A stretch of DNA of 64,000 nucleotides from Cellulophaga sp. Hel_I_12 (GTDB taxonomy: Bacteria; Bacteroidota; Bacteroidia; Flavobacteriales; Flavobacteriaceae). A model generated the notes under the pieces. It worked only from the letters and a program-made list of their open reading frames with translations, had not been told where the DNA came from and did not search any database. The position numbers and the translations under genes are program-made. Positions 8,196-16,324 of this stretch are shown here, piece after piece (within the stretch, counting starts at the first letter, position 1; each line of letters begins with the position of its first letter). The stretch spans positions 3,041,501-3,105,500 of the forward strand of contig NZ_JUHB01000001.1 in NCBI RefSeq assembly GCF_000799565.1, read 5' to 3'.

Positions 8196-9386
8196 ATGAT
8201 TGAGAAACTTTCGAAGAAAGAGATTAAAGCTCCCCCTTTGGGGGCGGGGGGGGCTGGCGGCATCTACATCCACATCCCCTTTTGCAAGCAGGCTTGTCAT
8301 TATTGCGATTTTCATTTTTCTACCAATTTGGAAAAAAAAGAGGTAATGATTTTGGCATTGCAGAAAGAATTGGAGTTGCGAAAAAACGAATTTGAACATA
8401 CCCCTGTAGCCACGATTTATTTCGGAGGTGGTACCCCATCGGTTTTAAACATAGAAGAAATTGAGGCTATTATTGCTGCTGTTTATGCCAATCATAAGGT
8501 AATTGAGCAACCAGAAATTACCATAGAAGCTAATCCTGATGATTTGTCAGAGGCTAAAATTTTGGAACTGGCAAAAAGCCCTGTGAATCGCTTAAGTATC
8601 GGAATTCAGTCTTTTTTTGATGAAGATTTAAAATTAATGAACCGAGCGCATAATTCAAAAGAAGCCGAAGCATCCTTACGCTTAGCAACTCAGTATTTTG
8701 ATAATATTTCGATAGATCTTATTTACGGAATGCCCGATATGAGTGCAGAACGTTGGGAAGAGAATATTGACAAAGCCTTATCGTTTAAAATTCCGCATAT
8801 TTCGAGTTATGCTTTAACAGTAGAGCCAAAAACGGCATTGGCTAGTTTTATAAAAAAAGGATTGATTACACCTGTTGATGATGAGGTAGCTCAGGAGCAT
8901 TTTAATATACTTCTAGAAAAAATGGAGGCTAACGGATTCGTAAATTACGAAACGTCAAATTTTGGGAAACCTAATTATTTTTCAAAAAACAATACGGCGT
9001 ATTGGTTAGGGAAAAAGTATATCGGTATTGGGCCTTCGGCACATTCTTACGACGGAATCCGGAGATCTTGGAATATTAATAATAATGCAAAATACGTAAA
9101 AGCATTGCACAATTTAGAGCTTCCGATGGAAGAAGAAACCCTTTCAAAAACCGATCGTTATAATGAATATGTCATGACAGGTTTACGAACCATCTGGGGC
9201 GTATCTTTAGAAAGAGTTCAAAACGAATTTGGAAAAAACTACTATGAATATCTTTTACAGCAATCAGAAAATTATATTCAAGAACATTTGTTAGTACTAG
9301 AAAACAATACGCTTATGACTACCAAAAAAGGAAAGTTTTTAGCCGATGGGATTGCAGCAAATTTATTTATGATTAACTTGTCCTAA
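8196..9386 (+). CDS. hemW: radical SAM heme chaperone HemW
   Basis: 396 residues. The radical SAM cluster motif CxxxCxxC is CKQACHYC (residues 30-37), followed by FGGGTPS for SAM binding and the C-terminal HemN-like domain. HemW inserts heme into respiratory enzymes; the family was formerly called oxygen-independent coproporphyrinogen oxidase. The third cysteine is followed by D rather than the fourth Cys of true HemN, which fits HemW. The first 22 residues (ending PPLGAGGAGG) are encoded by an intergenic GC-rich repeat, so the genuine start is uncertain; GIYIHIPFC begins the conserved part. Confidence 0.9.
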   Translation: MIEKLSKKEIKAPPLGAGGAGGIYIHIPFCKQACHYCDFHFSTNLEKKEVMILALQKELELRKNEFEHTPVATIYFGGGTPSVLNIEEIEAIIAAVYANHKVIEQPEITIEANPDDLSEAKILELAKSPVNRLSIGIQSFFDEDLKLMNRAHNSKEAEASLRLATQYFDNISIDLIYGMPDMSAERWEENIDKALSFKIPHISSYALTVEPKTALASFIKKGLITPVDDEVAQEHFNILLEKMEANGFVNYETSNFGKPNYFSKNNTAYWLGKKYIGIGPSAHSYDGIRRSWNINNNAKYVKALHNLELPMEEETLSKTDRYNEYVMTGLRTIWGVSLERVQNEFGKNYYEYLLQQSENYIQEHLLVLENNTLMTTKKGKFLADGIAANLFMINLS

Positions 9387-9400
9387 CTAATTTTAGCCTT

Positions 9401-10153
9401 TTGAAAGCGACCATAAAACATAAAAAGCAAAGCTATGCCATTGATTTGTCTAAACCCTTAGATATTTCTATTCCACTTCATGGGAATGCTTCAAATGTCA
9501 ATGCCTGGTATGTAGATGCGCCAAAAATTGAGCCGCATCGCGAAGGTGATTTTGTAGGTAAGGTGAGTGAAGGCGCGTCGACCAATTTCAATGATATTTA
9601 CTTTAATCCGCATGCGCACGGCACGCATACCGAATGTGTTGGGCATATTACTGAAGATTTTCATTCGATTAATCAAAACTTAAAGCGGTTTTTCTTTTTG
9701 GCAAAAGTAATTACCATAGCGCCAGAGAAGCAAAAAGATGATTTTGTGATTTCCAAAAAGCAGTTGCAATATGCATTAAAAGAAGCGAATTGTAAAGCAG
9801 TAGTCATCAGAACAATACCCAATATCAAAGATAAATTACACAAGCAATACTCAAATACAAATCCGCCTTATTTGCTTGAAGAAGCAGCTCTTTACCTTGT
9901 AGAAATAGGGGTGGAGCATGTATTAATTGACCTACCTTCTATAGACAAAGAAAAGGACCACGGTGAATTACTAGCGCATAATGCCTTTTGGAATACCCAA
10001 GGCGAAGTACGAAAACAAGCGACCATTACCGAGTTTATTTTTGTGGATAATAGCATTAAAGATGGTTTGTATTTTCTGAACCTTCAAGTTGCACCCTTTG
10101 AAAACGATGCCAGCCCAAGCCGACCAGTGTTGTATAAACTAGAAGAAGTTTAG
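9401..10153 (+). CDS. cyclase-family (kynurenine formamidase-like) metal hydrolase
   Basis: 250 residues from a TTG start 14 bp after hemW. The cyclase/KynB metal signature HxGTHxD appears as HAHGTHTECVGH (about residues 71-82), with Glu replacing the usual Asp. C-terminal motifs (VLIDLPSID and the DHGELLAHNAFW segment) also fit the family. Members hydrolyse N-formylkynurenine or related amides using a binuclear metal site. No other tryptophan-catabolism gene is nearby, so the substrate is unknown. Confidence 0.8.
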   Translation: MKATIKHKKQSYAIDLSKPLDISIPLHGNASNVNAWYVDAPKIEPHREGDFVGKVSEGASTNFNDIYFNPHAHGTHTECVGHITEDFHSINQNLKRFFFLAKVITIAPEKQKDDFVISKKQLQYALKEANCKAVVIRTIPNIKDKLHKQYSNTNPPYLLEEAALYLVEIGVEHVLIDLPSIDKEKDHGELLAHNAFWNTQGEVRKQATITEFIFVDNSIKDGLYFLNLQVAPFENDASPSRPVLYKLEEV

Positions 10154-10280
10154 GCTTATTCCAAAAGATGCAGCATATTTTCGTAAATTATAGGTGTTTT
10201 TCTATACTTTAGCATAGTTTAGTTTTTAAATTACCCCGCTTGTACGGAGCGTAGCCGAAGTATTGGGGGCAAATAAGTTT

Positions 10281-10931
10281 ATGGATTCAATATTTGATAC
10301 TTTTTTAGGTTTAATTTTAGGGATAATTATCACCTACTGGATCTATTCTTTGTTTCGTAAAAAGCAGAGTAGAGAGCTCACAGAAGTACAATCGCACGTA
10401 TTATTAGAAAAAATAAAGAGTGTGTGCAAGCTCATTGCCGTAGAGGGCGATTTTGCTGAAATTTATCGTTATGAAAATACCAAAGAACGGTTTCTAAGCT
10501 TGGTCAGTAGTAAAAAAAAGGCCTTGATTGTGATTAATGCGAAAGCGCAAATTGGATACGATTTAAAAAAATTAATTTTAAGTGCAGATACAACTAGCAA
10601 GAAAATTATTTTAACTAGTTTTCCAGAACCTGAAATACTTTCTATTGAACCAGAACTAGATTTTTATGATATCAAAAACGGCATGTTCAATGCTTTTACA
10701 CCCAATGATTTAACCCTTTTGAATCAGGAAGCAAAGCAACATATTCGAGAAAAAATTCCGGAAAGTGGCTTAATGCAAACAGCAAAAAATGAGGCATTAG
10801 AAGCTATTTTGCTTATTGAGTCGATCGTCGAGACAATTGGCTGGAAACTAGATTACACAGCCCTAAATGGGCATTCAAAAACCGAGTTAAAAGAGCATAA
10901 AACTAAATTAAATCGGTTTTTAGAAAAATAA
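10281..10931 (+). CDS. DUF4230 family membrane-anchored protein
   Basis: 216 residues if started at ATG 10281 (MDSIFDTFLG), which removes six residues derived from a G-rich intergenic repeat. One N-terminal membrane helix (FLGLILGIIITYWIY) is followed by a soluble domain of the DUF4230 type (VCKLIAVEGDFAEIY, ALIVINAKAQIGYDL). Function of the family is unknown. It stands alone between short intergenic stretches. Confidence 0.8.
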   Translation: MDSIFDTFLGLILGIIITYWIYSLFRKKQSRELTEVQSHVLLEKIKSVCKLIAVEGDFAEIYRYENTKERFLSLVSSKKKALIVINAKAQIGYDLKKLILSADTTSKKIILTSFPEPEILSIEPELDFYDIKNGMFNAFTPNDLTLLNQEAKQHIREKIPESGLMQTAKNEALEAILLIESIVETIGWKLDYTALNGHSKTELKEHKTKLNRFLEK

Positions 10932-11012
10932 ACCTGAACTAGTAAGTCAGTACCAATGAGCCCTAAACAGGTTTAATAAAAGCACCCTAAAACTCTTACA
11001 AACTTCTCATTT

Positions 11013-11426
11013 ATGAATTCCCAAAGAATAATAAAACCAATTGTCAAGCTAAGTGTACTCTTGTTATTTAGCCTAAATACTTTTGGACAAACAGAAAATA
11101 CTATAAAAACCTTTGATTCAAATTTTGCGCATACGGTATATTTTTGGTTGAAAAATCCGGATAATTCACAAGACTGCAAGGCGTTTGAAGTAGCACTCCA
11201 GAAATTTTTGGATACGTCTAAATTTGCTAAAACAAAATTTATTGGAAAACCACCAAAAGCTAGTAGGGATGTGGTTGATGGATCTTTTACCTATGCGCTT
11301 GTCGTAACGTTTGAATCTGCGGAAGCACAAGAAGCCTATCAAAAGGAGCCTCCACATGTATTATTTATTGAAGAAGCAAGCCAACTTTGGGAAAAAGTGC
11401 TGGTGTATGATGCTACAGGAATTTAA
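11013..11426 (+). CDS. Dabb (stress-responsive alpha-beta barrel) protein, exported
   Basis: 137 residues with a signal peptide (SVLLLFSLNTFGQ, cleavage about residue 26). The mature part has the Dabb signatures HTVYFWLKNP and the closing segment HVLFIEEASQLWEKVLVYD. Dabb proteins are dimeric ferredoxin-like barrels, some acting as cyclases; this exported version has no assigned reaction. The next gene starts 11 bp downstream. Confidence 0.8.
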   Translation: MNSQRIIKPIVKLSVLLLFSLNTFGQTENTIKTFDSNFAHTVYFWLKNPDNSQDCKAFEVALQKFLDTSKFAKTKFIGKPPKASRDVVDGSFTYALVVTFESAEAQEAYQKEPPHVLFIEEASQLWEKVLVYDATGI

Positions 11427-11436
11427 AACCTTGCCT

Positions 11437-11793
11437 ATGAATATCGAAGAATTTAGATGGTACTGTATTGAAAAGAAAGGCGTTACAGAAGAATTTCCCT
11501 TTGATGCCAATACCTTGGTCTTTAAAGTGATGGGTAAAATGTTTGCCTTGTGTGCTCTGGAACGAAAACCCTCCCAGGTAAATTTAAAATGCGATCCAGA
11601 ACGTGCTAGTGAACTTCGGGAAAGGCATGAAGGAAAAATAATTGAAGGGTATCACATGAGTAAAATACATTGGAATACTTTATTCCTAAACGATTTACCT
11701 TCAAAATTAATCGCAGAACTCACAGACCATTCGTATACTTTAGTAGTCGAAAAACTGACTAAAAAACAACAACAAGAACTTTCGGAGTTGTGA
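11437..11793 (+). CDS. MmcQ/YjbR family protein
   Basis: 118 residues starting at ATG 11437 (MNIEEFRWYCIEKKGV). The frame is open further upstream, but that part overlaps the Dabb gene. Family signatures are FPFDANTLVFKVMGKMFAL, VNLKCDPERASELRE and the YHMSKIHWNTL segment. YjbR/MmcQ proteins have a CyaY-like fold and are suggested to bind DNA; the role is not established. It probably shares an operon with the Dabb gene. Confidence 0.88.
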   Translation: MNIEEFRWYCIEKKGVTEEFPFDANTLVFKVMGKMFALCALERKPSQVNLKCDPERASELRERHEGKIIEGYHMSKIHWNTLFLNDLPSKLIAELTDHSYTLVVEKLTKKQQQELSEL

Positions 11794-11905
11794 TATGTGG
11801 AACAAAAGGTTTCCATGTTTTCTTCATATAACTACCCTCTTTTAAAGGGGCGGGTAGCGCCTCATTTTTTCCTTATCTTTGCGGCTTATTTTAGTCAGAT
11901 TTTAA

Positions 11906-13678
11906 ATGTGTGAATTAACCTCATTCTATTCCAAGAAAATAGAAGTATATCAGGAGCAACTTAAGAAAGTAAAATCACAATTGTTTGTTTCGAGCATGTT
12001 ACGCCTAGTGGTCTTTATTCTAGCTGCTGTCGCGATCTACTTTGTGAGTCCTGCCACCAATTTAATTCTAGCGGTTATCGTTATTTTTATCATGGCTTTT
12101 CTGTTTTTGGTGTCTCGTCATACCGATTTAAACTATAAAAAAAATAAGCTTTTAGCGCTCTTAAAAATTAATACGACAGAATTAAAAGTATTAGATAGAA
12201 AGTTCCATGACCTACCAGATGGAAGCAATTTTAAAGACCCCATACATTACTATAGTCAAGATATAGACTTGTTTGGAAAAGGCTCTTTTTACCAGTACTG
12301 TAACCGAACGGTTTTACCACAAGGAAGTGAAAAACTAGCCCATTTATTTACAGAGAATGCTATTGAAAATATCCAAGAAAAGCAAGAGGCTATTCAAGAA
12401 CTGGCTCATTTGGCCGACTGGCGACAAGAATTCTCGGCAATAGCCTCGTTGGTAAAAACCGAAACACCGTATCAAGCTATCTTAGATTGGATGAAGGCAT
12501 ACGAGCGTTTTTTGCCTAAAAAAATAAAGCTGCTTCCTCTACTATTTACGGCATTTTCTGTGATCATGTTGCTCTGTTATTTTTTTGTGCCTTTATCTAT
12601 TTTTACCTTAATATTAGTACTTGTTCTCGGTTTAGGAATAACTGGTGTTTATGTTAAAAAGATCAATAAGCTAGCCTCGGATACGGGTAGAATTCAGACC
12701 ACATTTTACCAATATCAAAAATTGATTTCAGCCATAGAAAATAGGGAGTTTACCTCTGATTTACTGAAACGTAAAAAGGAAACGATACTACAAGATCAGA
12801 AAAAAACATCAGAAATATTACATGAGTTTTCTCGAATTTTAGGAGCGCTAGACCAGCGTAATAATATGCTATTTGGGTTTTTGGCAAACGGTTTTATCCT
12901 CTGGGATATCTACCAATCTTATAAAATTGAAAATTGGATTGAAACCTATGGCAATCAGGTAGAAGCTTGGTTTACGACCATTGCTTTTTTCGATGCCTTT
13001 AATAGTTTAGCCAATTTCGCCTATAACCATCCAACCTATGTTTTTCCAACGATTCAGGAAGATACTATGGTATTAGATGCTAAAGGCGCTGGGCATCCTT
13101 TATTAGACCCTAAGAAAAGTGTTTCAAATGATATTCAGATTGGCAACGAGCAGTTCTTTATCATTACCGGAGCCAATATGGCGGGGAAAAGCACTTTTTT
13201 GCGAACGGTTTCTTTGCAAATCTTGATGGCGAACGTAGGTCTGCCTGTTTGTGCTAAAGAGCTGAACTATAGTCCCATTAAATTGATCACCAGTATGCGC
13301 ACTACAGATTCGTTAACCGATGATGAATCGTACTTTTTCTCAGAATTAAAACGACTTCGGTTTATTGTAGATGAAATTAAAACAGATCGCTATTTTATTG
13401 TCTTAGATGAAATTTTAAAAGGCACCAACAGCACCGATAAGGCTATTGGCTCTAGAAAATTTGTAGAGAAACTAATAGCTTCAAAAGCAACGGGAATTAT
13501 CGCCACGCACGATTTAAGTTTGTGTGAAGCTGCAACCGATTTATCGCAAGTAAAAAACTATTATTTTGATGCTGAAATCATCGATAATGAATTGTATTTC
13601 GACTATAAATTTAAACAAGGAATATGTCAAAACATGAATGCTTCGTTTCTGTTGAAGAAGATGCAGATCGTTGACTAA
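11906..13678 (+). CDS. MutS-family ATPase with membrane segments
   Basis: 590 residues. Hydrophobic helices lie at about residues 30-70 and 205-250, so unlike repair MutS it is probably membrane-bound. The C-terminal half carries the MutS ATPase: Walker A TGANMAGKSTF (about residue 422), TDDESYFFSELKRL, Walker B FIVLDEILKGTNSTDK (about 500) and the THDLSLCE switch. It lacks the mismatch-recognition domain I. This matches the MutS-related DNA mismatch repair protein family common in Bacteroidota, whose role is unknown. A role in repair should not be assumed. Confidence 0.88.
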   Translation: MCELTSFYSKKIEVYQEQLKKVKSQLFVSSMLRLVVFILAAVAIYFVSPATNLILAVIVIFIMAFLFLVSRHTDLNYKKNKLLALLKINTTELKVLDRKFHDLPDGSNFKDPIHYYSQDIDLFGKGSFYQYCNRTVLPQGSEKLAHLFTENAIENIQEKQEAIQELAHLADWRQEFSAIASLVKTETPYQAILDWMKAYERFLPKKIKLLPLLFTAFSVIMLLCYFFVPLSIFTLILVLVLGLGITGVYVKKINKLASDTGRIQTTFYQYQKLISAIENREFTSDLLKRKKETILQDQKKTSEILHEFSRILGALDQRNNMLFGFLANGFILWDIYQSYKIENWIETYGNQVEAWFTTIAFFDAFNSLANFAYNHPTYVFPTIQEDTMVLDAKGAGHPLLDPKKSVSNDIQIGNEQFFIITGANMAGKSTFLRTVSLQILMANVGLPVCAKELNYSPIKLITSMRTTDSLTDDESYFFSELKRLRFIVDEIKTDRYFIVLDEILKGTNSTDKAIGSRKFVEKLIASKATGIIATHDLSLCEAATDLSQVKNYYFDAEIIDNELYFDYKFKQGICQNMNASFLLKKMQIVD

Positions 13679-13908
13679 TCTGGCGAAAAGTAGAAAGTCT
13701 AATGGTGAAAGCTAAAAAGTTCAAGCAAGAGTTCACACTTCGACTTCGTTCAGTGCAAGGGTTTCAAGTTCAAAAAATAGAAATCTGAAACCCCAAACCA
13801 AAAACCAGAAACTTTTTCAAACCTAAAATTCACTATTCTAGCACATGCAAAAAATAAATATAATTAAAGAACTTAATAGTAATTCCCCCTTTGGGGGCTA
13901 GGGGGCCT
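13679..13908. repeat. intergenic low-complexity and GC-rich repeat
   Basis: No gene is visible. The stretch has degenerate tttcaagttcaaa/gaaaccccaaacc words, a CTTCGACTTCGTTCAGTG motif (about 13740-13756) and a ccccctttgggggctaggggg inverted motif directly before the next ATG (13884-13905). All resemble small dispersed repeats of flavobacterial chromosomes. Confidence 0.45.
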
Positions 13909-14910
13909 ATGGATTCATTAACACAAATAGTGCTTGGCGCTGCGGTAGGCGAAGCAGTTTTAGGAAAAAAAGTGGGTAATAAGGCGATGGTATTTGGCGC
14001 CATCGCCGGGACAATTCCGGATTTAGATATTATAGCACGTTATTTTACCGATACGGTTACCGCGATAGAAGTACATAGAGGTTTTAGTCATTCTATTTTC
14101 TTTGCGATCTTCTTTGCACCTGTTTTTGGGTGGTTGGTCTATACACTACTTCCGAAGAAAGAAGCGACCTGGCGCGAATGGTCTTGGTTGTTTTTCTGGG
14201 GCTTGTTTACACATCCTATTTTAGACGCGTTTACCACTTGGGGAACACAGCTTTTTTGGCCCTTTGATACGCGATTGGCTTTTCAAAATATATTTGTGAT
14301 TGATCCCTTGTATACCTTTCCATTTTTGGTGTTTTTAGTTTTAACGCTTTTTCAAAAAAGGACATCCGAAAAACGAAGAAAATTCAACAGATTAGGCTTG
14401 ATAGTAAGTTCTTGTTATTTAGGGATTACGCTTATCTTAAAAGGAATATCGTACAAAAAATTCACGGAAGCTTTAGATAAAGAACAGATAAAATATTCAA
14501 AAATTGATACACGACCAGCACCTTTCAATAGCATTTTATGGCAAGCCAATATCGTTACGGAGGATGCTTATTTAATGGCAAACTATTCTTTTTTTGATTC
14601 AAAACCCATCAGTTTTGAAAGCTATCCTAAAAATCATGAATTATTGGGTAGTTTAAAAAATAACGATAAAGTTCAACGATTAATAAAAATTGCTGAAGGT
14701 TGGTATGTAATTTCTAAACAAAACAACCAACTGTATTTTAACGATTTACGTTTCGGATTAATGAGTTTAGATCCCAAAGAAAAAGACTTTGCATTCAAAT
14801 ATCAATTAACCAACGCGCAAGGCGATTTAGAAATTTTAGAAACACCAAGATCAGTAGCTGATGCTAAAAATTTGCTAAGCGCACTTTGGAGTCGTATTTG
14901 GGGGAATTAA
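13909..14910 (+). CDS. YdjM-like metal-dependent hydrolase, membrane
   Basis: 333 residues from ATG 13909 (MDSLTQIVLGAAVGEAVLG). The six residues upstream are repeat-derived. Family hallmarks are PDLDIIARYF, HRGFSHS and HPILDAFTTWGTQLFWPF, giving conserved His/Asp positions between membrane helices (about residues 60-180), followed by a soluble C-terminal part. The family is annotated as metal-dependent hydrolase; the substrate is unknown. It stands alone. Confidence 0.85.
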   Translation: MDSLTQIVLGAAVGEAVLGKKVGNKAMVFGAIAGTIPDLDIIARYFTDTVTAIEVHRGFSHSIFFAIFFAPVFGWLVYTLLPKKEATWREWSWLFFWGLFTHPILDAFTTWGTQLFWPFDTRLAFQNIFVIDPLYTFPFLVFLVLTLFQKRTSEKRRKFNRLGLIVSSCYLGITLILKGISYKKFTEALDKEQIKYSKIDTRPAPFNSILWQANIVTEDAYLMANYSFFDSKPISFESYPKNHELLGSLKNNDKVQRLIKIAEGWYVISKQNNQLYFNDLRFGLMSLDPKEKDFAFKYQLTNAQGDLEILETPRSVADAKNLLSALWSRIWGN

Positions 14911-15040
14911 CTTTGCGCTTTGCGCAAAACGCCTAGCGCTATATGCAATCCGATCAAGTAGTGATACATAAAAAAGTTCAAGTAATCTAGAATTTTTTGC
15001 GCTATGCGCTATGCGCTTTGCGTCAAGCGGATAGCGATAT
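14911..15040. repeat. GCGCTATGC-type intergenic repeats
   Basis: Between two convergent genes are clusters of tgcgctttgcgcaaa, cgcctagcgctat and a tandem GCGCTATGCGCTATGCGC (about 14999-15016), forming several GC-rich dyads. It may act as a bidirectional terminator region; there are no clear T-tracts. No coding potential. Confidence 0.4.
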
Positions 15041-16141
15041 TCAAAGATTTTTCACTTGCAAACTATGAAATGCTTCAGCTTGCAGTTTTAATAATTCCTC
15101 TGTTTTTTTCTTTTTGTAGGCGTAAACAGCTTCTTCCTCCCTAATTTCAGCATGTATTTTTGTATTTAAGGCCTCATCAGTACTCATGAGAAGTTCACGT
15201 TGTTTTACTTTTTGAGTAATCCATGATTTTACAATGCTTTCTTCCTCTTCTAATTTATAGTCATATTCGCCTTTTGGAGCTAATAATTTGGCAATAATAG
15301 GCGACGTTTCAATAGCTAAAAAGAGTAGAAAGATAAAAAATGAGGGTAGCCAGGGTAATTTGTTTAAAGCTGTAATTCTTGCCATAAGACCATCAAAACC
15401 GTCAATAATAGGTTGCGAATTGGTAACAGATTGGGAGTATTCCGTATTCAAAGCCGTTATTTGATTTTCTAAAGCTGTGATTTTTGCTGCGTTGGCTTCT
15501 TTAAGTAGTCCAAGTTCACTTAAGGCAGCGTCGTGTTTGTCGCGCTTTTCTTTATACACAGGACCTTTGCCCAAAAGCTTGGTGCCAGCAGTGCCTTCAG
15601 CTTCTGAAATATAGGTATCGTAAAGTGCATTTGTTTCCGCTTCTTTCGCTACAACTTCGGACTTTAAGGCTGCAATATCTTGATGTAAGGTTTCAATGGC
15701 AGGATTGTATTGTAATGCAATCTGGTCTTTATTGGCTAGCGTTAATTCATTCTTCTGTTCTAATAATACTTGATTGATTTCCTTTTCAAAAATTTTCATT
15801 TCCAAAGGTTTAGAAATCACAATTGCGATAATGATGGCTAGAATAATTCGAGGGGTAGCTTGGATAAGCTCACTACTGAATTTGTCTCTTTTTTTAATGG
15901 TGGATACAATAAAGCGGTCTAAATTAAAGATTAATAAGCCCCAAATGAATCCAAAGAAAACAGCGGTATATAGGTTGTCAAAAACAGTAAAAAGTGCATA
16001 ACTACTGGCAATAAATGCCATAACAGCAGTAAAAAACACGGTAGCTCCAATACCTGCGTATTTGTTGCGCTCCCTTTGAGAGCATTCTTGTAAAATTTTG
16101 GCGTCTGCGCCAGAGCATAAAATAAAGAACTTTTGTAACAT
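15041..16141 (-). CDS. DUF4407 membrane protein
   Basis: 366 residues. Four predicted membrane helices (ATVFFTAVMAFIASSYALF, LYTAVFFGFIWGLLIFNLD, IILAIIIAIVISKP, FFIFLLFLAIETSPII) bracket a long charged coiled-coil (about residues 125-245). DUF4407 proteins have no known function. The layout suggests an inner-membrane protein with a large coiled-coil domain. It lies downstream of the second M56 gene but is separated from it by a terminator, so is probably transcribed alone. Confidence 0.88.
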   Translation of the reverse strand: MLQKFFILCSGADAKILQECSQRERNKYAGIGATVFFTAVMAFIASSYALFTVFDNLYTAVFFGFIWGLLIFNLDRFIVSTIKKRDKFSSELIQATPRIILAIIIAIVISKPLEMKIFEKEINQVLLEQKNELTLANKDQIALQYNPAIETLHQDIAALKSEVVAKEAETNALYDTYISEAEGTAGTKLLGKGPVYKEKRDKHDAALSELGLLKEANAAKITALENQITALNTEYSQSVTNSQPIIDGFDGLMARITALNKLPWLPSFFIFLLFLAIETSPIIAKLLAPKGEYDYKLEEEESIVKSWITQKVKQRELLMSTDEALNTKIHAEIREEEAVYAYKKKKTEELLKLQAEAFHSLQVKNL

Positions 16142-16273
16142 AATGATTTGATTTTTACCTACCAGGGGCAGGTTGATTGATTGATGATGGGTTTAAAAGT
16201 ACTAATAATTCACATTCTCGTGTGTTAAAGACTTTTAAAATTACTTGTAGAACGTAATTTTGAAGTTTTTGTT

Positions 16274-16301
16274 ACAAAAAAAGCCTTCAATTTGAAGGCT
16301 T
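16274..16301 (-). terminator. rho-independent terminator after the second M56 gene
   Basis: A near-perfect palindrome (AAGCCTTCAA / TTGAAGGCTT, one-base centre, 16281-16301) is followed on the minus strand by a run of T (the A-run at 16274-16280). It sits 24 bp after the stop of the M56 gene at 16325. Confidence 0.85.
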
Positions 16302-16324
16302 AGGAATAATTTTTTTAATGAAAT

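Noticed and set aside
11906..13678. Calling the MutS-like protein a mismatch-repair MutS
   Set aside because: It lacks the mismatch-binding domain and has membrane segments; only the ATPase part is shared.
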